Assembly (NCBI GenBank): GCA_934271235.1
Contig: CAKQQT010000015.1
Location: 11,033-75,032 of the forward strand
DNA length: 64,000 bases
Direction: 5' to 3'
Source: an uncultured Clostridia bacterium
GTDB taxonomy: Bacteria > Bacillota > Clostridia > Peptostreptococcales > Anaerovoracaceae
The notes under the pieces were generated by a model. The model saw nothing but the letters and a program-made list of their open reading frames with translations, made no database searches and was not told where the DNA came from. A program made the translations under genes and the position numbers. The stretch's first letter is position 1. Each line of letters opens with the position of its first letter. Of the stretch, positions 18,180-27,037 are shown one piece after another.

Positions 18180-19440
18180 CGTCCGCACGTTCTGGCAGGC
18201 ACATCGAACGCAGATCCTGACCGGAGTTTTGGCGCTGCTCGCATTGGCGCTGCTTCTGCTGTTGGCTTTCAACTACCGCAGGATGAACACCCGCACGGTG
18301 TGGATCTTCGGCTTGGCGATGAACCTGACCGGAGCGGCAGCACTCACCCGGTGGTTTTCCGGTCATCTGGAAAGGCGTTACGCGGCGTGGGAAACGCTGG
18401 ATGAAAGCTTTTATGAGAGCTGGTCTATGCGCTGCAAGGAACAGGAAAGGAGCCTGCTGTACACAGCGGGGACCGCTTTGGCTGTCATCGCGCTGTTCAT
18501 CATCATCAAAAAGTTGGTAGAAGGCATCTGGTATCTGCCGAACTACGCGTATTTTTACCTGCTGATCTTTACGGTTTTGCTGCAGTATCTGGTGCTGTCG
18601 ATGACCTTGCGGCGTTTCATGCAGGCCAAGCTGGACGCATTTGTCGCAGGACTGCAGGAACTCAACCGCGCGCGGGTGGCAAAGGCTTTGCAGATCGAAA
18701 AGGAAAGCATGGAAAAGGCGGCCAGGAGCGAACAGCTCAAGGTCGATCTGATCTCCAACGTTTCGCATGACCTCAAGACGCCGCTGACCTCCATGGTCGG
18801 CTATATCGAATTGCTCAAAAAAGAGGAGCTGGGTGACGCGGCGCGCGATTATGTGGAGGTGATCTCCAGCCGCGCCGAAAAGCTCAAAGAAATGATCAGC
18901 AGCCTGTTTTCCTTGGCAAAAGCCAGCAGCGGCAACATTGAGCTGCACGCGGAACGGCTCAGCTTCAACACCCTGCTGGAACAGATCCTGGCGGATATGA
19001 AAGACCAGATCGACGCGGCGGATCTGGAACTGGTCATCAATCTCAGCGCCGCGCCGGATCAGTTGGTGACGGATAATGCGTATCTGTACCGCATCTGTCA
19101 GAATCTGATCGAGAACGCGCTCAAATATGCGGCTCCGGGGACTCGTGTTTTCCTCAAAACTTCTGTGATCGAGGAAGATCTGCATGTGGAGGTCCGCCGA
19201 ACGATTTCCTTTGAGATCACCAATACCTCCGGTTATCCGATCGATTTTGAAAAAGAGGACATCGTGGAGCGTTTCGCGCGGGGCGACAAGGCGCGGAGCA
19301 GCGAGGGCAACGGCTTGGGCCTGGCGATCGTCAGCACGTATACGGCGGCGCTCGGCGGCAGCTTTGACATTGCCATTGACTGCGACCAGTTCAAAGCCAG
19401 CATCCGCTTCCCGCTGCCGGAGGACGCGCAGGCGGATTAA
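18148..19440 (+). CDS. Sensor histidine kinase (VanS-like)
   Basis: 430 residues starting with TTG 10-11 nt after AAGGTGG, inside the end of the regulator gene. Two N-terminal hydrophobic segments (about 20-65) and two more around 110-150 have only short loops, so it probably senses a membrane or envelope signal. HisKA has NVSHDLKTPL; the ATPase domain has NLIENALKYA, ITNTSG in place of the usual DTG-type G1, and GNGLGLAIV. Partner of the regulator at 17466. Confidence 0.88.
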   Translation: MGTKWKNIKSSVRTFWQAHRTQILTGVLALLALALLLLLAFNYRRMNTRTVWIFGLAMNLTGAAALTRWFSGHLERRYAAWETLDESFYESWSMRCKEQERSLLYTAGTALAVIALFIIIKKLVEGIWYLPNYAYFYLLIFTVLLQYLVLSMTLRRFMQAKLDAFVAGLQELNRARVAKALQIEKESMEKAARSEQLKVDLISNVSHDLKTPLTSMVGYIELLKKEELGDAARDYVEVISSRAEKLKEMISSLFSLAKASSGNIELHAERLSFNTLLEQILADMKDQIDAADLELVINLSAAPDQLVTDNAYLYRICQNLIENALKYAAPGTRVFLKTSVIEEDLHVEVRRTISFEITNTSGYPIDFEKEDIVERFARGDKARSSEGNGLGLAIVSTYTAALGGSFDIAIDCDQFKASIRFPLPEDAQAD

Positions 19441-19447
19441 GAAACAA

Positions 19448-19487
19448 TTAAGAAATACCTAAGAGGAACCTAAAACCCATTTTAAGA
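19448..19487 (+). promoter_or_regulatory. Four-unit YTAAGA/YTAAAA operator before the glycosylation operon
   Basis: TTAAGA (19448), CTAAGA (19459), CTAAAA (19470) and TTAAGA (19482) are spaced 11, 11 and 12 bp. This matches the box before the regulator gene at 17466 and has the helical phasing of OmpR-family sites. No clear -35 was found downstream, consistent with an activated promoter. Confidence 0.6.
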
Positions 19488-19509
19488 TGAGAGTCTTAAG
19501 ATGGGTTTT
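19472..19509 (+). terminator. Hairpin between the two-component and YfhO operons
   Basis: AAAACCCAT pairs with ATGGGTTTT and TTAAGA with TCTTAA around loop TGAGAG: 16 bp with one G-T. The T-run is interrupted (TTTTGTTGTT), so it is a plausible but imperfect terminator. Its arms overlap the YTAAGA operator. Confidence 0.5.
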
Positions 19510-19566
19510 GTTGTTGGAGAAACAAATGGGTAACCAAACAAATTCGATTCTACAAGGAGAAGACAA

Positions 19567-22311
19567 ATGGGAAGCTTGGAAAACAAGGCGAAAAATCCAA
19601 AAGCCAGACAGATAAGAATGCTGCATCTTCTGCTGAGCTGCCTTGCGCTGCTTTTGGCACTGGGGCCTGCGGCAGTGCGCGGGGAATTCTTTGGCTACGG
19701 TTCGGACTGGCTCAGTCAGCATCTGCCGCTGGCGGAAACGCTGCGCAGCGCGATGTTGGATTCCGGGAGGCTGATCCCGCTGTATCTGAACTTGGGCGGC
19801 GGCAGTTCGATCTATGACTTCGCTTATTACGGCCTGCTGCGGCCGGACGTGCTGCTCGGCTGTCTGCTTCCGCAGGTCGGGATGGAATACATTTTGGCCG
19901 GTTACAGTCTGGCGGGCATCGTGCTCGGTACGAACCTGCTGTTTTGGTGGCTGCGGCGAAAGCTGCGCGGTGAACTGAACGGAACCTATGCGGCAGCCTT
20001 TGCCGCAGTGCTGTATGCGGCCGCGCTCTGCTTCTTTCACGCGCATAACCAACTGATGTTCGTCAATTACCTGCCGTTTCTGACCCTGACACTGATCGGC
20101 ATCGACCGGCTGGCAGAGCAAGGAAAAGGTGCATGGCTCGTGACAGCCGGCTTGAGCCTGGTCTATCTTCACAGCTTCTATTACAGCATCAGCTGTCTGG
20201 CCGTCTGCGGCGTCTATGCGGCAGATCGGGTGCGGGTCATGCGCGGCGAGCACAGGCAGATCGTCGACAGGCGCCATACAAACGAGCCGACAGGCGCCAT
20301 GCGCGGCGATCATGCACATGCGCATGCATGCGATCTTCGCGGTGCTGTGGGCGGTGCGGCACGAGAAAAACGCTTTGTGCTGCGGCTTGCAGGCTGCGTT
20401 TGCCTTTCGATCGGTCTATGCGCGGTGCTCCTGCTGCCGACCGGACTGGACATCCTGTCCGGCAGCAAGGACGGCGGCACATTTGCGGCGCAGCAGCTGA
20501 AACTGTTCGATCTGTCGCTGGAGGGCATGCTGTATGCCGGATACGGGATGGGGCTGACGCTGATCAGCTTGTACTGTCTGCTGGTTTCCCTGACCGTGCG
20601 CAAGACCCGCTTCCTCGCGGCGTGCTTGCTTACAGCAGTCACGATCCCGGCAGTCAGTCTGGTACTGAACGGCCTGCTCTATGCCAGAGGCAAGATCCTG
20701 ATCCCGTTTCTGGTGCCGATGATGCTGCTCTGCGCGCAGACCTTTTGCAGGTTCTTGCAGGACCGGCAGAAACCGCTGCTTTGGGCAGGCATGCTGTGTT
20801 TGATCCCGTGGATCGCCATCTGTGTAAACAAAGGCAGGGTGTTGGCAGCCAGCTATCTGCTGCTCGACTGGGTGCTTCTGATGGGCTGGATCCTGTGGAT
20901 GCGCCGCGCGGAGCGAAAGCGAGAGGCGTTGATCGGCACTGACCCGTGCAGGAGAAAAAAGAAACAAGAGATCCGCATCGCAGTCATACTGTTGGTCCCA
21001 TGCATCGCATCGTGGACGTTACAGGCAGAAGCCGGCTACGTCGACCGGACCCAGATCCGGTTCGGCACGGTGCGGCAGGCACTCGAAAGCGCGCAGCAGA
21101 TCGTCAGGCGGGAAGAAGCGGACAAGCTTCTTAACGCACGCTGGGAGATCCTCAGCGAGGGCTACACGATGAGCAACTACGCGCCGCTGCCGCAGATGCA
21201 GCGGAGCTCGATGTATTCCTCGATGACGCAGCCAAGCTACGGCAGGTTCTTTTATGATATCGCGGGCAATGCGATCCCCGCCCGCAACCGGGTCGCGCTG
21301 GTGCCCGGCAAAAATCCGCTGTTCAATACCTTGATGGGCGTGCGGTATGTGACAGTCAAGGCGGCGGCCGGACAAGCAGCCGGTACTGCAGCCGACGCAC
21401 AAGCGCGGCCGGATACCGCAGGCAGCGCGCTGCCGCCTGGTTATGAGGTGATCTGCTGTGAAAACGGTTATGTGACCGGCAGAAATCCGGATGCTCTGCC
21501 GATCGCGTTCGGGACCGACCGTCTGCTCAGTCAAAAGGACTTTACCGAGCAGCTGCAGGCGATCTCCGCAGGGGAGCAGAGCAAGTTAGCGGAGGCACTC
21601 CATCAGGCAGCGTCTAAGACCGATGTCAAACTCGATCTGCGCGGCAATGCGGCGGGAGCGGAAAGCCGCGCGCCGCAGGAAAACCTGCAGGGGAAAGTGT
21701 TGATTTTATCCTTTGATGTCACGCAGGCGGCGGGTCGAGAGATCACCATCGATATCAACGGTATGCGCAACAAGCTGTCCGGCCGCGGCGCGCCGTACCC
21801 GAACGAAAACACGCATTTTACCTATGTTCTGGACGCGAGCGAAGCACAGGAACTGCACATTGAAAAGAACAGCAATGAATTTGTCCTGCAAAATCTGCAG
21901 TGCCGCTTGCTGGATCTCAAAGCGATGCTGGACAGCCGCAGTATTTGGGAGCCGGATGCCGATGCCCGCGATGCGGGCAAGGGCGAGGTCTTCCGCGGCA
22001 CGATCGAAATGCAGAACGCAGGATTCTTTGAAACGACCTATCCGTTCCGCGACGGTTATACTGTGACCGCGGACGGCGAAACGATCCGGCCGCGACGCAC
22101 GGCGGCAGGCTTTCTGGTCATTCCGCTGCCCGAGGGCTCGCATGAGATCCGGATCGATTTCCTGCCGCCGGGTTATCGGGCAGGGTGGGCCATCAGTCTG
22201 CTGTCACTGGGGCTGTTCAGTCTGATGCTGTGCTCGGCACGGGCGCGTCAAGATCGATCGCGGTATCCGTTCCGCGGGCGTTTAACGGAGCGCAGAGGAT
22301 CCGGGAGATAA
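19567..22311 (+). CDS. YfhO family GT-C-like membrane glycosyltransferase
   Basis: 914-residue polytopic membrane protein. The early extracytoplasmic acidic motif (GYGSDWLSQHLPLAE) and about a dozen membrane segments, then a large soluble C-terminal part with a final helix, match YfhO (PF09586). In Bacillus, YfhO moves a sugar from undecaprenyl phosphate onto lipoteichoic acid, with CsbB making and a GtrA-type protein flipping the lipid-linked sugar; both partners follow here. A loop near residues 230-260 carries short repeats and a His-rich patch (GDHAHAHA). AAGGAG precedes the ATG. Confidence 0.85.
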   Translation: MGSLENKAKNPKARQIRMLHLLLSCLALLLALGPAAVRGEFFGYGSDWLSQHLPLAETLRSAMLDSGRLIPLYLNLGGGSSIYDFAYYGLLRPDVLLGCLLPQVGMEYILAGYSLAGIVLGTNLLFWWLRRKLRGELNGTYAAAFAAVLYAAALCFFHAHNQLMFVNYLPFLTLTLIGIDRLAEQGKGAWLVTAGLSLVYLHSFYYSISCLAVCGVYAADRVRVMRGEHRQIVDRRHTNEPTGAMRGDHAHAHACDLRGAVGGAAREKRFVLRLAGCVCLSIGLCAVLLLPTGLDILSGSKDGGTFAAQQLKLFDLSLEGMLYAGYGMGLTLISLYCLLVSLTVRKTRFLAACLLTAVTIPAVSLVLNGLLYARGKILIPFLVPMMLLCAQTFCRFLQDRQKPLLWAGMLCLIPWIAICVNKGRVLAASYLLLDWVLLMGWILWMRRAERKREALIGTDPCRRKKKQEIRIAVILLVPCIASWTLQAEAGYVDRTQIRFGTVRQALESAQQIVRREEADKLLNARWEILSEGYTMSNYAPLPQMQRSSMYSSMTQPSYGRFFYDIAGNAIPARNRVALVPGKNPLFNTLMGVRYVTVKAAAGQAAGTAADAQARPDTAGSALPPGYEVICCENGYVTGRNPDALPIAFGTDRLLSQKDFTEQLQAISAGEQSKLAEALHQAASKTDVKLDLRGNAAGAESRAPQENLQGKVLILSFDVTQAAGREITIDINGMRNKLSGRGAPYPNENTHFTYVLDASEAQELHIEKNSNEFVLQNLQCRLLDLKAMLDSRSIWEPDADARDAGKGEVFRGTIEMQNAGFFETTYPFRDGYTVTADGETIRPRRTAAGFLVIPLPEGSHEIRIDFLPPGYRAGWAISLLSLGLFSLMLCSARARQDRSRYPFRGRLTERRGSGR

Positions 22312-22326
22312 GGAGGAAAAAACAAG

Positions 22327-22734
22327 ATGAAGCGATATGCACAACTGATCAAGTACGGGATCACCGGGGTACTGACGACGGGCGTCAACTACACGCTTTA
22401 CTTTGCGTTGACGGCCGCTGCCGGCAAAGAGGCTCTGGGCGGACGGTTCTACCTGCTTGCCAATGCGGCAGCGTGGCTGGGAGCGGTGATCTTTTCTTAC
22501 GCGGTGAACCGGAACCTTGTCTTCGGATCCCAGAAAAATATCCGACAGGAATTCCTGCAGTTTGCGGGACTGCGGCTGGCGACCCTGGCGGTCGAGGAAC
22601 TGCTGCTGTATCTTTTGGTGGAGCTGTTGTTGGGGGCCGCCGGTCTGTTTTCGAAGCTGGCGGTCAGCGTGATCACCGTCATCGCGAATTACGCAGCCTG
22701 CAAGTGCAGCATTTTCGCGCAGAAAGGCGCATGA
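22327..22734 (+). CDS. GtrA family membrane protein (sugar-lipid flippase)
   Basis: 135 residues, four hydrophobic helices, and the GtrA hallmark QLIKYGITGVLTTGVNYTLY plus YAVNRNLVF. The family helps translocate undecaprenyl-phosphate-linked sugars. It lies 15 nt after the YfhO gene with AAGGAGG before the ATG. Confidence 0.9.
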   Translation: MKRYAQLIKYGITGVLTTGVNYTLYFALTAAAGKEALGGRFYLLANAAAWLGAVIFSYAVNRNLVFGSQKNIRQEFLQFAGLRLATLAVEELLLYLLVELLLGAAGLFSKLAVSVITVIANYAACKCSIFAQKGA

Positions 22735-22769
22735 AAGGTGCATGAGGCGGAAAGGGGAAAAACGAAATC

Positions 22770-23753
22770 ATGGAGATCCGGAAACAGGAAATAAAAGAAG
22801 AAAGAAGAACAGGAAAAACAGACAAGCTCAGCATCATCGTGCCGTGCTATAACGAAGAAGCCTGCGTGGAGACGTTTTACGCGGAGACCGCAGCGGCGCT
22901 GGAAGAACTGAGAAAGAAAGACACGATCCGTTATGAGATCCTTTTTGTCGATGACGGCAGTCGGGACAGTACGCTGAAACGGCTGCGGGAATTGGCGGAA
23001 GCGCATCCGGACGAGCCGGCACAGGTACGGTATCTTTCCTTTTCGCGAAACTTCGGCAAAGAAGCCGCGATGCTCGCCGGACTGCGAGAAGCGACCGGAG
23101 ACTATCTGGTGCTGATGGATGCCGACCTGCAGCACCCGCCGGCCCTGCTGCCCAAAATGTACCGCATCCTGCGTGACAGCGGCGGCGCCTGGGACCTGTG
23201 CGGCGGGCGCCGCCGCGGCCGCGCGGGCGAAAGTAAGATCCGCGCTTGTCTGTCACGCAGCTTTTATCAGGTATGGAACCGGCTCACCGGAATGGAAGCT
23301 GCCAGCGGAGAGGGGGATTTCCGCATGATGCGGCGCTGTGTGGCTGACGCGATCCTGCAGCTGGGGGAATACAACCGTTATACGAAAGGCATCTTTGCTT
23401 ATGTCGGTTTTCGGACGACCTGGATCGAGTGCGAAGACATCGCGCGCAGCGCCGGAGAGAGCAAGTGGAACCTCCGCAGTCTGCTGCGCTATGCAGCGCA
23501 AGGTATCTTCGCGTTTTCCGACGCGCCGCTCAAAATCGCCGGACCGCTCGGCACCGGACTGCTTTTCCTAAGCCTGTTGACCCTGCTGCTGCCGCAGACG
23601 CGGAGTCTGACGACCTTCCTGTTGCTGTTCTTGGCAGGCGTGCAGTTGCTGACCCTGCAAGCCATCGGCTCCTATCTGGCGAAAGCCTACTGGGAGCTGA
23701 AAGGCCGGCCGCTGTATTTTATCCGGGAACGCAGCGCGCGGGCCGCCGAGTGA
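22770..23753 (+). CDS. CsbB/GtrB-like polyisoprenyl-phosphate glycosyltransferase (GT2)
   Basis: 327 residues. The GT2 catalytic domain has SIIVPCYNEEACVE, FVDDGSRDST and DADLQHPP (DxD-type). Two C-terminal membrane helices (about 255-305) follow, as in GtrB/CsbB/DPM1. It makes an undecaprenyl-phosphate sugar on the cytoplasmic face. The exact sugar cannot be read from the sequence. Last gene of the three-gene operon. Confidence 0.9.
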   Translation: MEIRKQEIKEERRTGKTDKLSIIVPCYNEEACVETFYAETAAALEELRKKDTIRYEILFVDDGSRDSTLKRLRELAEAHPDEPAQVRYLSFSRNFGKEAAMLAGLREATGDYLVLMDADLQHPPALLPKMYRILRDSGGAWDLCGGRRRGRAGESKIRACLSRSFYQVWNRLTGMEAASGEGDFRMMRRCVADAILQLGEYNRYTKGIFAYVGFRTTWIECEDIARSAGESKWNLRSLLRYAAQGIFAFSDAPLKIAGPLGTGLLFLSLLTLLLPQTRSLTTFLLLFLAGVQLLTLQAIGSYLAKAYWELKGRPLYFIRERSARAAE

Positions 23754-23861
23754 AACAGGTCTTTGCTGCATAGAACTAGATCTAAATCGCGATTTGAGCC
23801 GAAAAAAAGTATCATGCGGAGAAAAAAAGAAGAGAGTACGGCGGCATTGCCATGGGCGGGT

Positions 23862-23898
23862 GCGCGAAAATTCTCGAAAATGCTCGAAGAATGTCGAA
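23862..23898. promoter_or_regulatory. Four tandem Spo0A-like heptamers, 10-bp period
   Basis: GCGCGAA (23862), TCTCGAA (23872), GCTCGAA (23882) and TGTCGAA (23892) repeat every 10 bp. The last is the canonical 0A box. The array lies in a 353-nt gap between two convergent genes, so it does not sit before an annotated start. A TATGTA (23900-23905) and a terminator near 23964 hint at a short RNA. Confidence 0.45.
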
Positions 23899-23963
23899 AT
23901 ATGTAAAAAACGGGAGGACGGATCGGACTGCAAAGGCAGATAAGACGAGAAACCTGAGGGCGG

Positions 23964-23987
23964 AAGCACTGTGGCATGCTTTTTTTT
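23964..23987 (+). terminator. Probable terminator of the YfhO-GtrA-CsbB operon
   Basis: AAGCA, loop CTGTGGCA, TGCTT running into eight T. The stem is short (5 bp) but the T-run is long. It could also end a small RNA starting near 23905. Confidence 0.45.
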
Positions 23988-24063
23988 GACGAAAAACGCA
24001 AAAAGATAGCAGTCGTATGCATAAATTTTTTTTGGCATGTCGGAATGTTTGTTCGAAAGAAAG

Positions 24064-24083
24064 CTTGCGTTCTGCTGCGCAAG
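24064..24083 (-). terminator. Possible terminator of the glutamate synthase operon
   Basis: CTTGCG/CGCAAG with an 8-nt loop, followed on the minus strand by CTTTCTTTCG. It lies just beyond the ANTAR gene stop. The T-run is weak. Confidence 0.4.
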
Positions 24084-24106
24084 AGCGGCAAGAAAGACTC
24101 TAGGGA

Positions 24107-24688
24107 TCAGCGATAAGCGGAAAGGATCTTTTCCGCGACGGCGCGGCGGGAAATGCAGCGATCCATCGCTTGCTTTTCGATATAGCGATGCGCCTCGGCT
24201 TCACTCATGCGGAGCTGGTCGATCAGGACCCCTTTGGCACGGCTGATGATGCGGAGCTCTTCGATCTTTGCGGAGAGCTCCGCTTTTTCGTCTTCCGCGC
24301 GGTTCAGTCGCTCCAGCGTTGCGCGCAGCAGCAGAAGCGACTGCAGGATCATGTCTTTGGAAAGCGGTTTTGCGAGTGTGAGAATGCCATAAGGAGAAAG
24401 TTTGGTACTGACTTCGGTGTAATGATCCGCTTTCACAAAGACCAGCACGCCGCGGCTGCCGTCCGCGCAGACTTCCGCGGCCAGATGCAGCCCGGACTCA
24501 TCCGGAAGCGGCGTGTTGATGATGACGATGTCAAAAGACTCGGTATTCAGACAATGCCTCGCCGCCTCGGCGGTTTCAAGCGCCTTGACGGGACCGAGGG
24601 AGCTGTCGGAAAGAAGGGAAAGCAGAGAGGTGTTTAATTTTGTTGAAGATGATAGTAGAAGAATCTTGTACTTGCGGTTAAAAGTCAT
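24107..24688 (-). CDS. ANTAR-domain antitermination response regulator
   Basis: 193 residues. A receiver-like N-terminal domain (KILLLSSSTKLNTSL... IVIINTPLPDESG) lacks an obvious canonical phospho-acceptor Asp at the usual place. A helical linker precedes a C-terminal ANTAR domain with the conserved pattern AKGVLID, MSEAEAHRYIEKQAMD and SRRAVAEKIL. ANTAR proteins bind RNA hairpins and prevent termination. Its place at the end of a glutamate synthase operon, next to a glutamine synthetase gene with a leader terminator, suggests a NasT-like role in nitrogen control. The ATG at 24688 has GGAAAGGAGG upstream. Confidence 0.85.
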   Translation of the reverse strand: MTFNRKYKILLLSSSTKLNTSLLSLLSDSSLGPVKALETAEAARHCLNTESFDIVIINTPLPDESGLHLAAEVCADGSRGVLVFVKADHYTEVSTKLSPYGILTLAKPLSKDMILQSLLLLRATLERLNRAEDEKAELSAKIEELRIISRAKGVLIDQLRMSEAEAHRYIEKQAMDRCISRRAVAEKILSAYR

Positions 24689-24749
24689 TCTTTCCCTCCT
24701 TTCCGGCAGCTCTTGCATGGCCTGTGGATCAATTAAAAGAAAAGCTGTG

Positions 24750-25502
24750 TCAGTTCGCGACATACAGCTGCCGATACGGATTCTTGCTGTCCGACGTGAT
24801 GACAGTGTAAGGATCGGCCAGCAGCGCTTCGGCATCATAGCCGAAGAGCGCGCAGAATTTCACGATGATCGGACGAAGTTCCGCGAGATCCTCCGCGTCT
24901 GCCGCGCGGGAAGTCGTCTGCCGCGGAAAGACGATGCCGGAAAGGTCTCCGCGAAAGATCATTTTGCCGCCGTGCATGCCGGTGCAGGGGAAAAATCCCG
25001 AGATCGGCTTGCCGTCCGTATGCAGGCCCAAGACCAGGATGGTCCCGCCTGCCTGGTATTCACCGGCGAAACTGCCGACCCGGCCGCCGATGACTAAGAC
25101 CGGCTGTTTGGTCTCGTAGGCTTTCATATGAACGCCGGCACGGTAACCGGCATTGCCTTTGATGTAGATCTCACCACCGCGCATCGCATAGCCGACTGCA
25201 TCGCCGACATTGCCGAAAACGGCGATATGTCCGTCGTTCATGGTATCGCCGACGGCATCCTGCGCGTTGCCGCGGACTGTGATCCGCGCGCCCTCCAGAT
25301 AAGCGCCCAGCGCGTTTCCGGGAGTTCCGTCAATGGTAACCGCGTGGCTGTCAAGGCCGGCGGCCAAAAAACGCTGTCCCAGACAACCAGTGATCAGGCA
25401 GTCATCCTGCGCGGATTTCAGTTTTGCGTTCAGTGTGCGATAATCTAACGTATCTGCTTGTATCTGCAGCATAGCTTGTGCCTCCTGTTTTTGATTCTGC
25501 AA
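24750..25502 (-). CDS. Glutamate synthase GXGXG-domain subunit
   Basis: 250 residues forming the C-terminal right-handed beta-helix of glutamate synthase as a separate protein. Gly-rich repeats such as DGTPGNALGAYLEGARITV, FGNVGDAVGYAM and GGEIYIKGNAGYRAG are visible. The domain is structural and helps shape the ammonia tunnel. It follows the FMN subunit gene by 29 nt, with GGAGGC upstream. Confidence 0.9.
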   Translation of the reverse strand: MQNQKQEAQAMLQIQADTLDYRTLNAKLKSAQDDCLITGCLGQRFLAAGLDSHAVTIDGTPGNALGAYLEGARITVRGNAQDAVGDTMNDGHIAVFGNVGDAVGYAMRGGEIYIKGNAGYRAGVHMKAYETKQPVLVIGGRVGSFAGEYQAGGTILVLGLHTDGKPISGFFPCTGMHGGKMIFRGDLSGIVFPRQTTSRAADAEDLAELRPIIVKFCALFGYDAEALLADPYTVITSDSKNPYRQLYVAN

Positions 25503-25531
25503 AGGCTGCGGCGCCTTGGCCCGGCGGCCTC

Positions 25532-27037
25532 TTATTCTCCGGCGTGGCGGATCCCGAGAATATCCAGTTCCTTCTGTGTCATACCGATGCCGCGGAGCAT
25601 GGCGCGGTTGCCGCGCAGCGCTTCAATGGAGTTGATACCCATGCCGCCCATGAATTCTTTGATTTCATGCTGCCAGGCGGTCAGAAGATTGATCAGCCTT
25701 TGGGCGCCGACATCCGGGTCCAAGCGCGCGACCAGATCCGGCCGCTGTGTCGCGATCCCCCAGCTGCATTTGCCGCTTTGGCAGGTGCGGCAGAGATGGC
25801 AGCCCATGGCCAGCAGGGCGGCTGTCGCGATGTAACAAGCGTCCGCGCCGAGCGCGATCGCTTTGATCACATCCGCCGACGAACGGATGCTGCCGCCGGC
25901 GAGGATCGAAACCCGGTTGCGGATCCCTTCATCCCGCAGCCGCTGATCTACAGCGGCCAGAGCGACTTCGACCGGGATGCCGACGTTATCGCGGATCCGC
26001 GTCGGCGCGGCTCCGGTACCGCCCCGAAAACCGTCGATCGCGATGATATCCGCGCCGCTGCGGGCGATACCGCTGGCGATGGCCGCGATATTGTGGACCG
26101 CGGCGACTTTGACGATGACCGGCTTCCGGTAGCCGGTGACTTCCTTGATGGAATATACCAGCTGCCGCAGGTCTTCAATCGAATAAATATCGTGATGCGG
26201 AGCGGGCGAAATGGCGTCGGAGCCTTCCGGTACCATGCGGGTCCGGGAAACGTCACCGACCATCTTCATGCCCGGAAGATGACCGCCGATCCCGGGCTTC
26301 GCGCCCTGACCCATCTTGATCTCCACGGCGGCTCCCGCGTTCAGATACGCCGCATGGACGCCGAAGCGGCCGGAAGCGACCTGAACGATGGTATGCGGAC
26401 CGTAGCGGTAAAAATCTTCATGCAGGCCGCCTTCCCCGGTATTGTAGCAGATGCCGAGCGCTTCCGCGGCCCTGGCAAGACTGGCGTGCGCGTTGTAGCT
26501 GATGGAACCGTAACTCATGGCCGAAAACAAGATCGGCATGGAAAGCTCCAGCTGCGGAGGCAGCTCTGTGCAGAGCGTTCCGTCCGCATTGCGGTTTATA
26601 GAAGAGGGTTTCTTACCGAGGAACACCTTGGTTTCCATCGGCTCCCGGAGCGGATCGATGGAGGGATTGGTGACCTGTGACGCGTTGATGAGGATCCGAT
26701 CCCAGTATACGGGATAGGATTCCGGGCTGCCCATAGAGGAAAGGAGTACGCCGCTGCTGGAAGCCTGCTTGTAGATCTCTTCGATCGATTTCTGCTTCCA
26801 GTTGGCGTTTTCTCGGAAAGTGCAATCGGTCTTTCGGATTTTCAGTGCATGGGCAGGACAAAAGGAAACACAGCGCAGACAGTCCACGCAATGAGCTTCG
26901 AAGCTCTGCATTTTTCCGCTTTGCTCATCATAAAGATGAACGCCGTTCGGACATTGTGTCTGACAGATCCGGCAGCTTGTGCAGCGGTATGGATCGCGGA
27001 CAACTTCGTATTCCGGGAAAATATAATCAATGGCCAT
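25532..27037 (-). CDS. Glutamate synthase FMN/iron-sulfur subunit (archaeal type)
   Basis: 501 residues. Two ferredoxin-type clusters sit at the N-terminus (CTSCRICQTQCP and CVDCLRCVSFCP). The FMN-binding TIM barrel carries GEGGLHEDFYRYGPHTIVQ, KMGQGAKPGIGGHLPG and the FMN/phosphate loop IAIDGFRGGTGAAPTR. Cys residues near CHLCRTCQSGKCSWGI probably bind the 3Fe-4S cluster. It catalyses 2-oxoglutarate amination with ammonia from the GATase subunit. Start and upstream stop overlap (TGATG). Confidence 0.92.
   Translation of the reverse strand: MAIDYIFPEYEVVRDPYRCTSCRICQTQCPNGVHLYDEQSGKMQSFEAHCVDCLRCVSFCPAHALKIRKTDCTFRENANWKQKSIEEIYKQASSSGVLLSSMGSPESYPVYWDRILINASQVTNPSIDPLREPMETKVFLGKKPSSINRNADGTLCTELPPQLELSMPILFSAMSYGSISYNAHASLARAAEALGICYNTGEGGLHEDFYRYGPHTIVQVASGRFGVHAAYLNAGAAVEIKMGQGAKPGIGGHLPGMKMVGDVSRTRMVPEGSDAISPAPHHDIYSIEDLRQLVYSIKEVTGYRKPVIVKVAAVHNIAAIASGIARSGADIIAIDGFRGGTGAAPTRIRDNVGIPVEVALAAVDQRLRDEGIRNRVSILAGGSIRSSADVIKAIALGADACYIATAALLAMGCHLCRTCQSGKCSWGIATQRPDLVARLDPDVGAQRLINLLTAWQHEIKEFMGGMGINSIEALRGNRAMLRGIGMTQKELDILGIRHAGE

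Noticed and set aside
25478..26680. 400-codon plus-strand open frame
   Set aside because: Antisense to the glutamate synthase FMN subunit, whose motifs are unmistakable.
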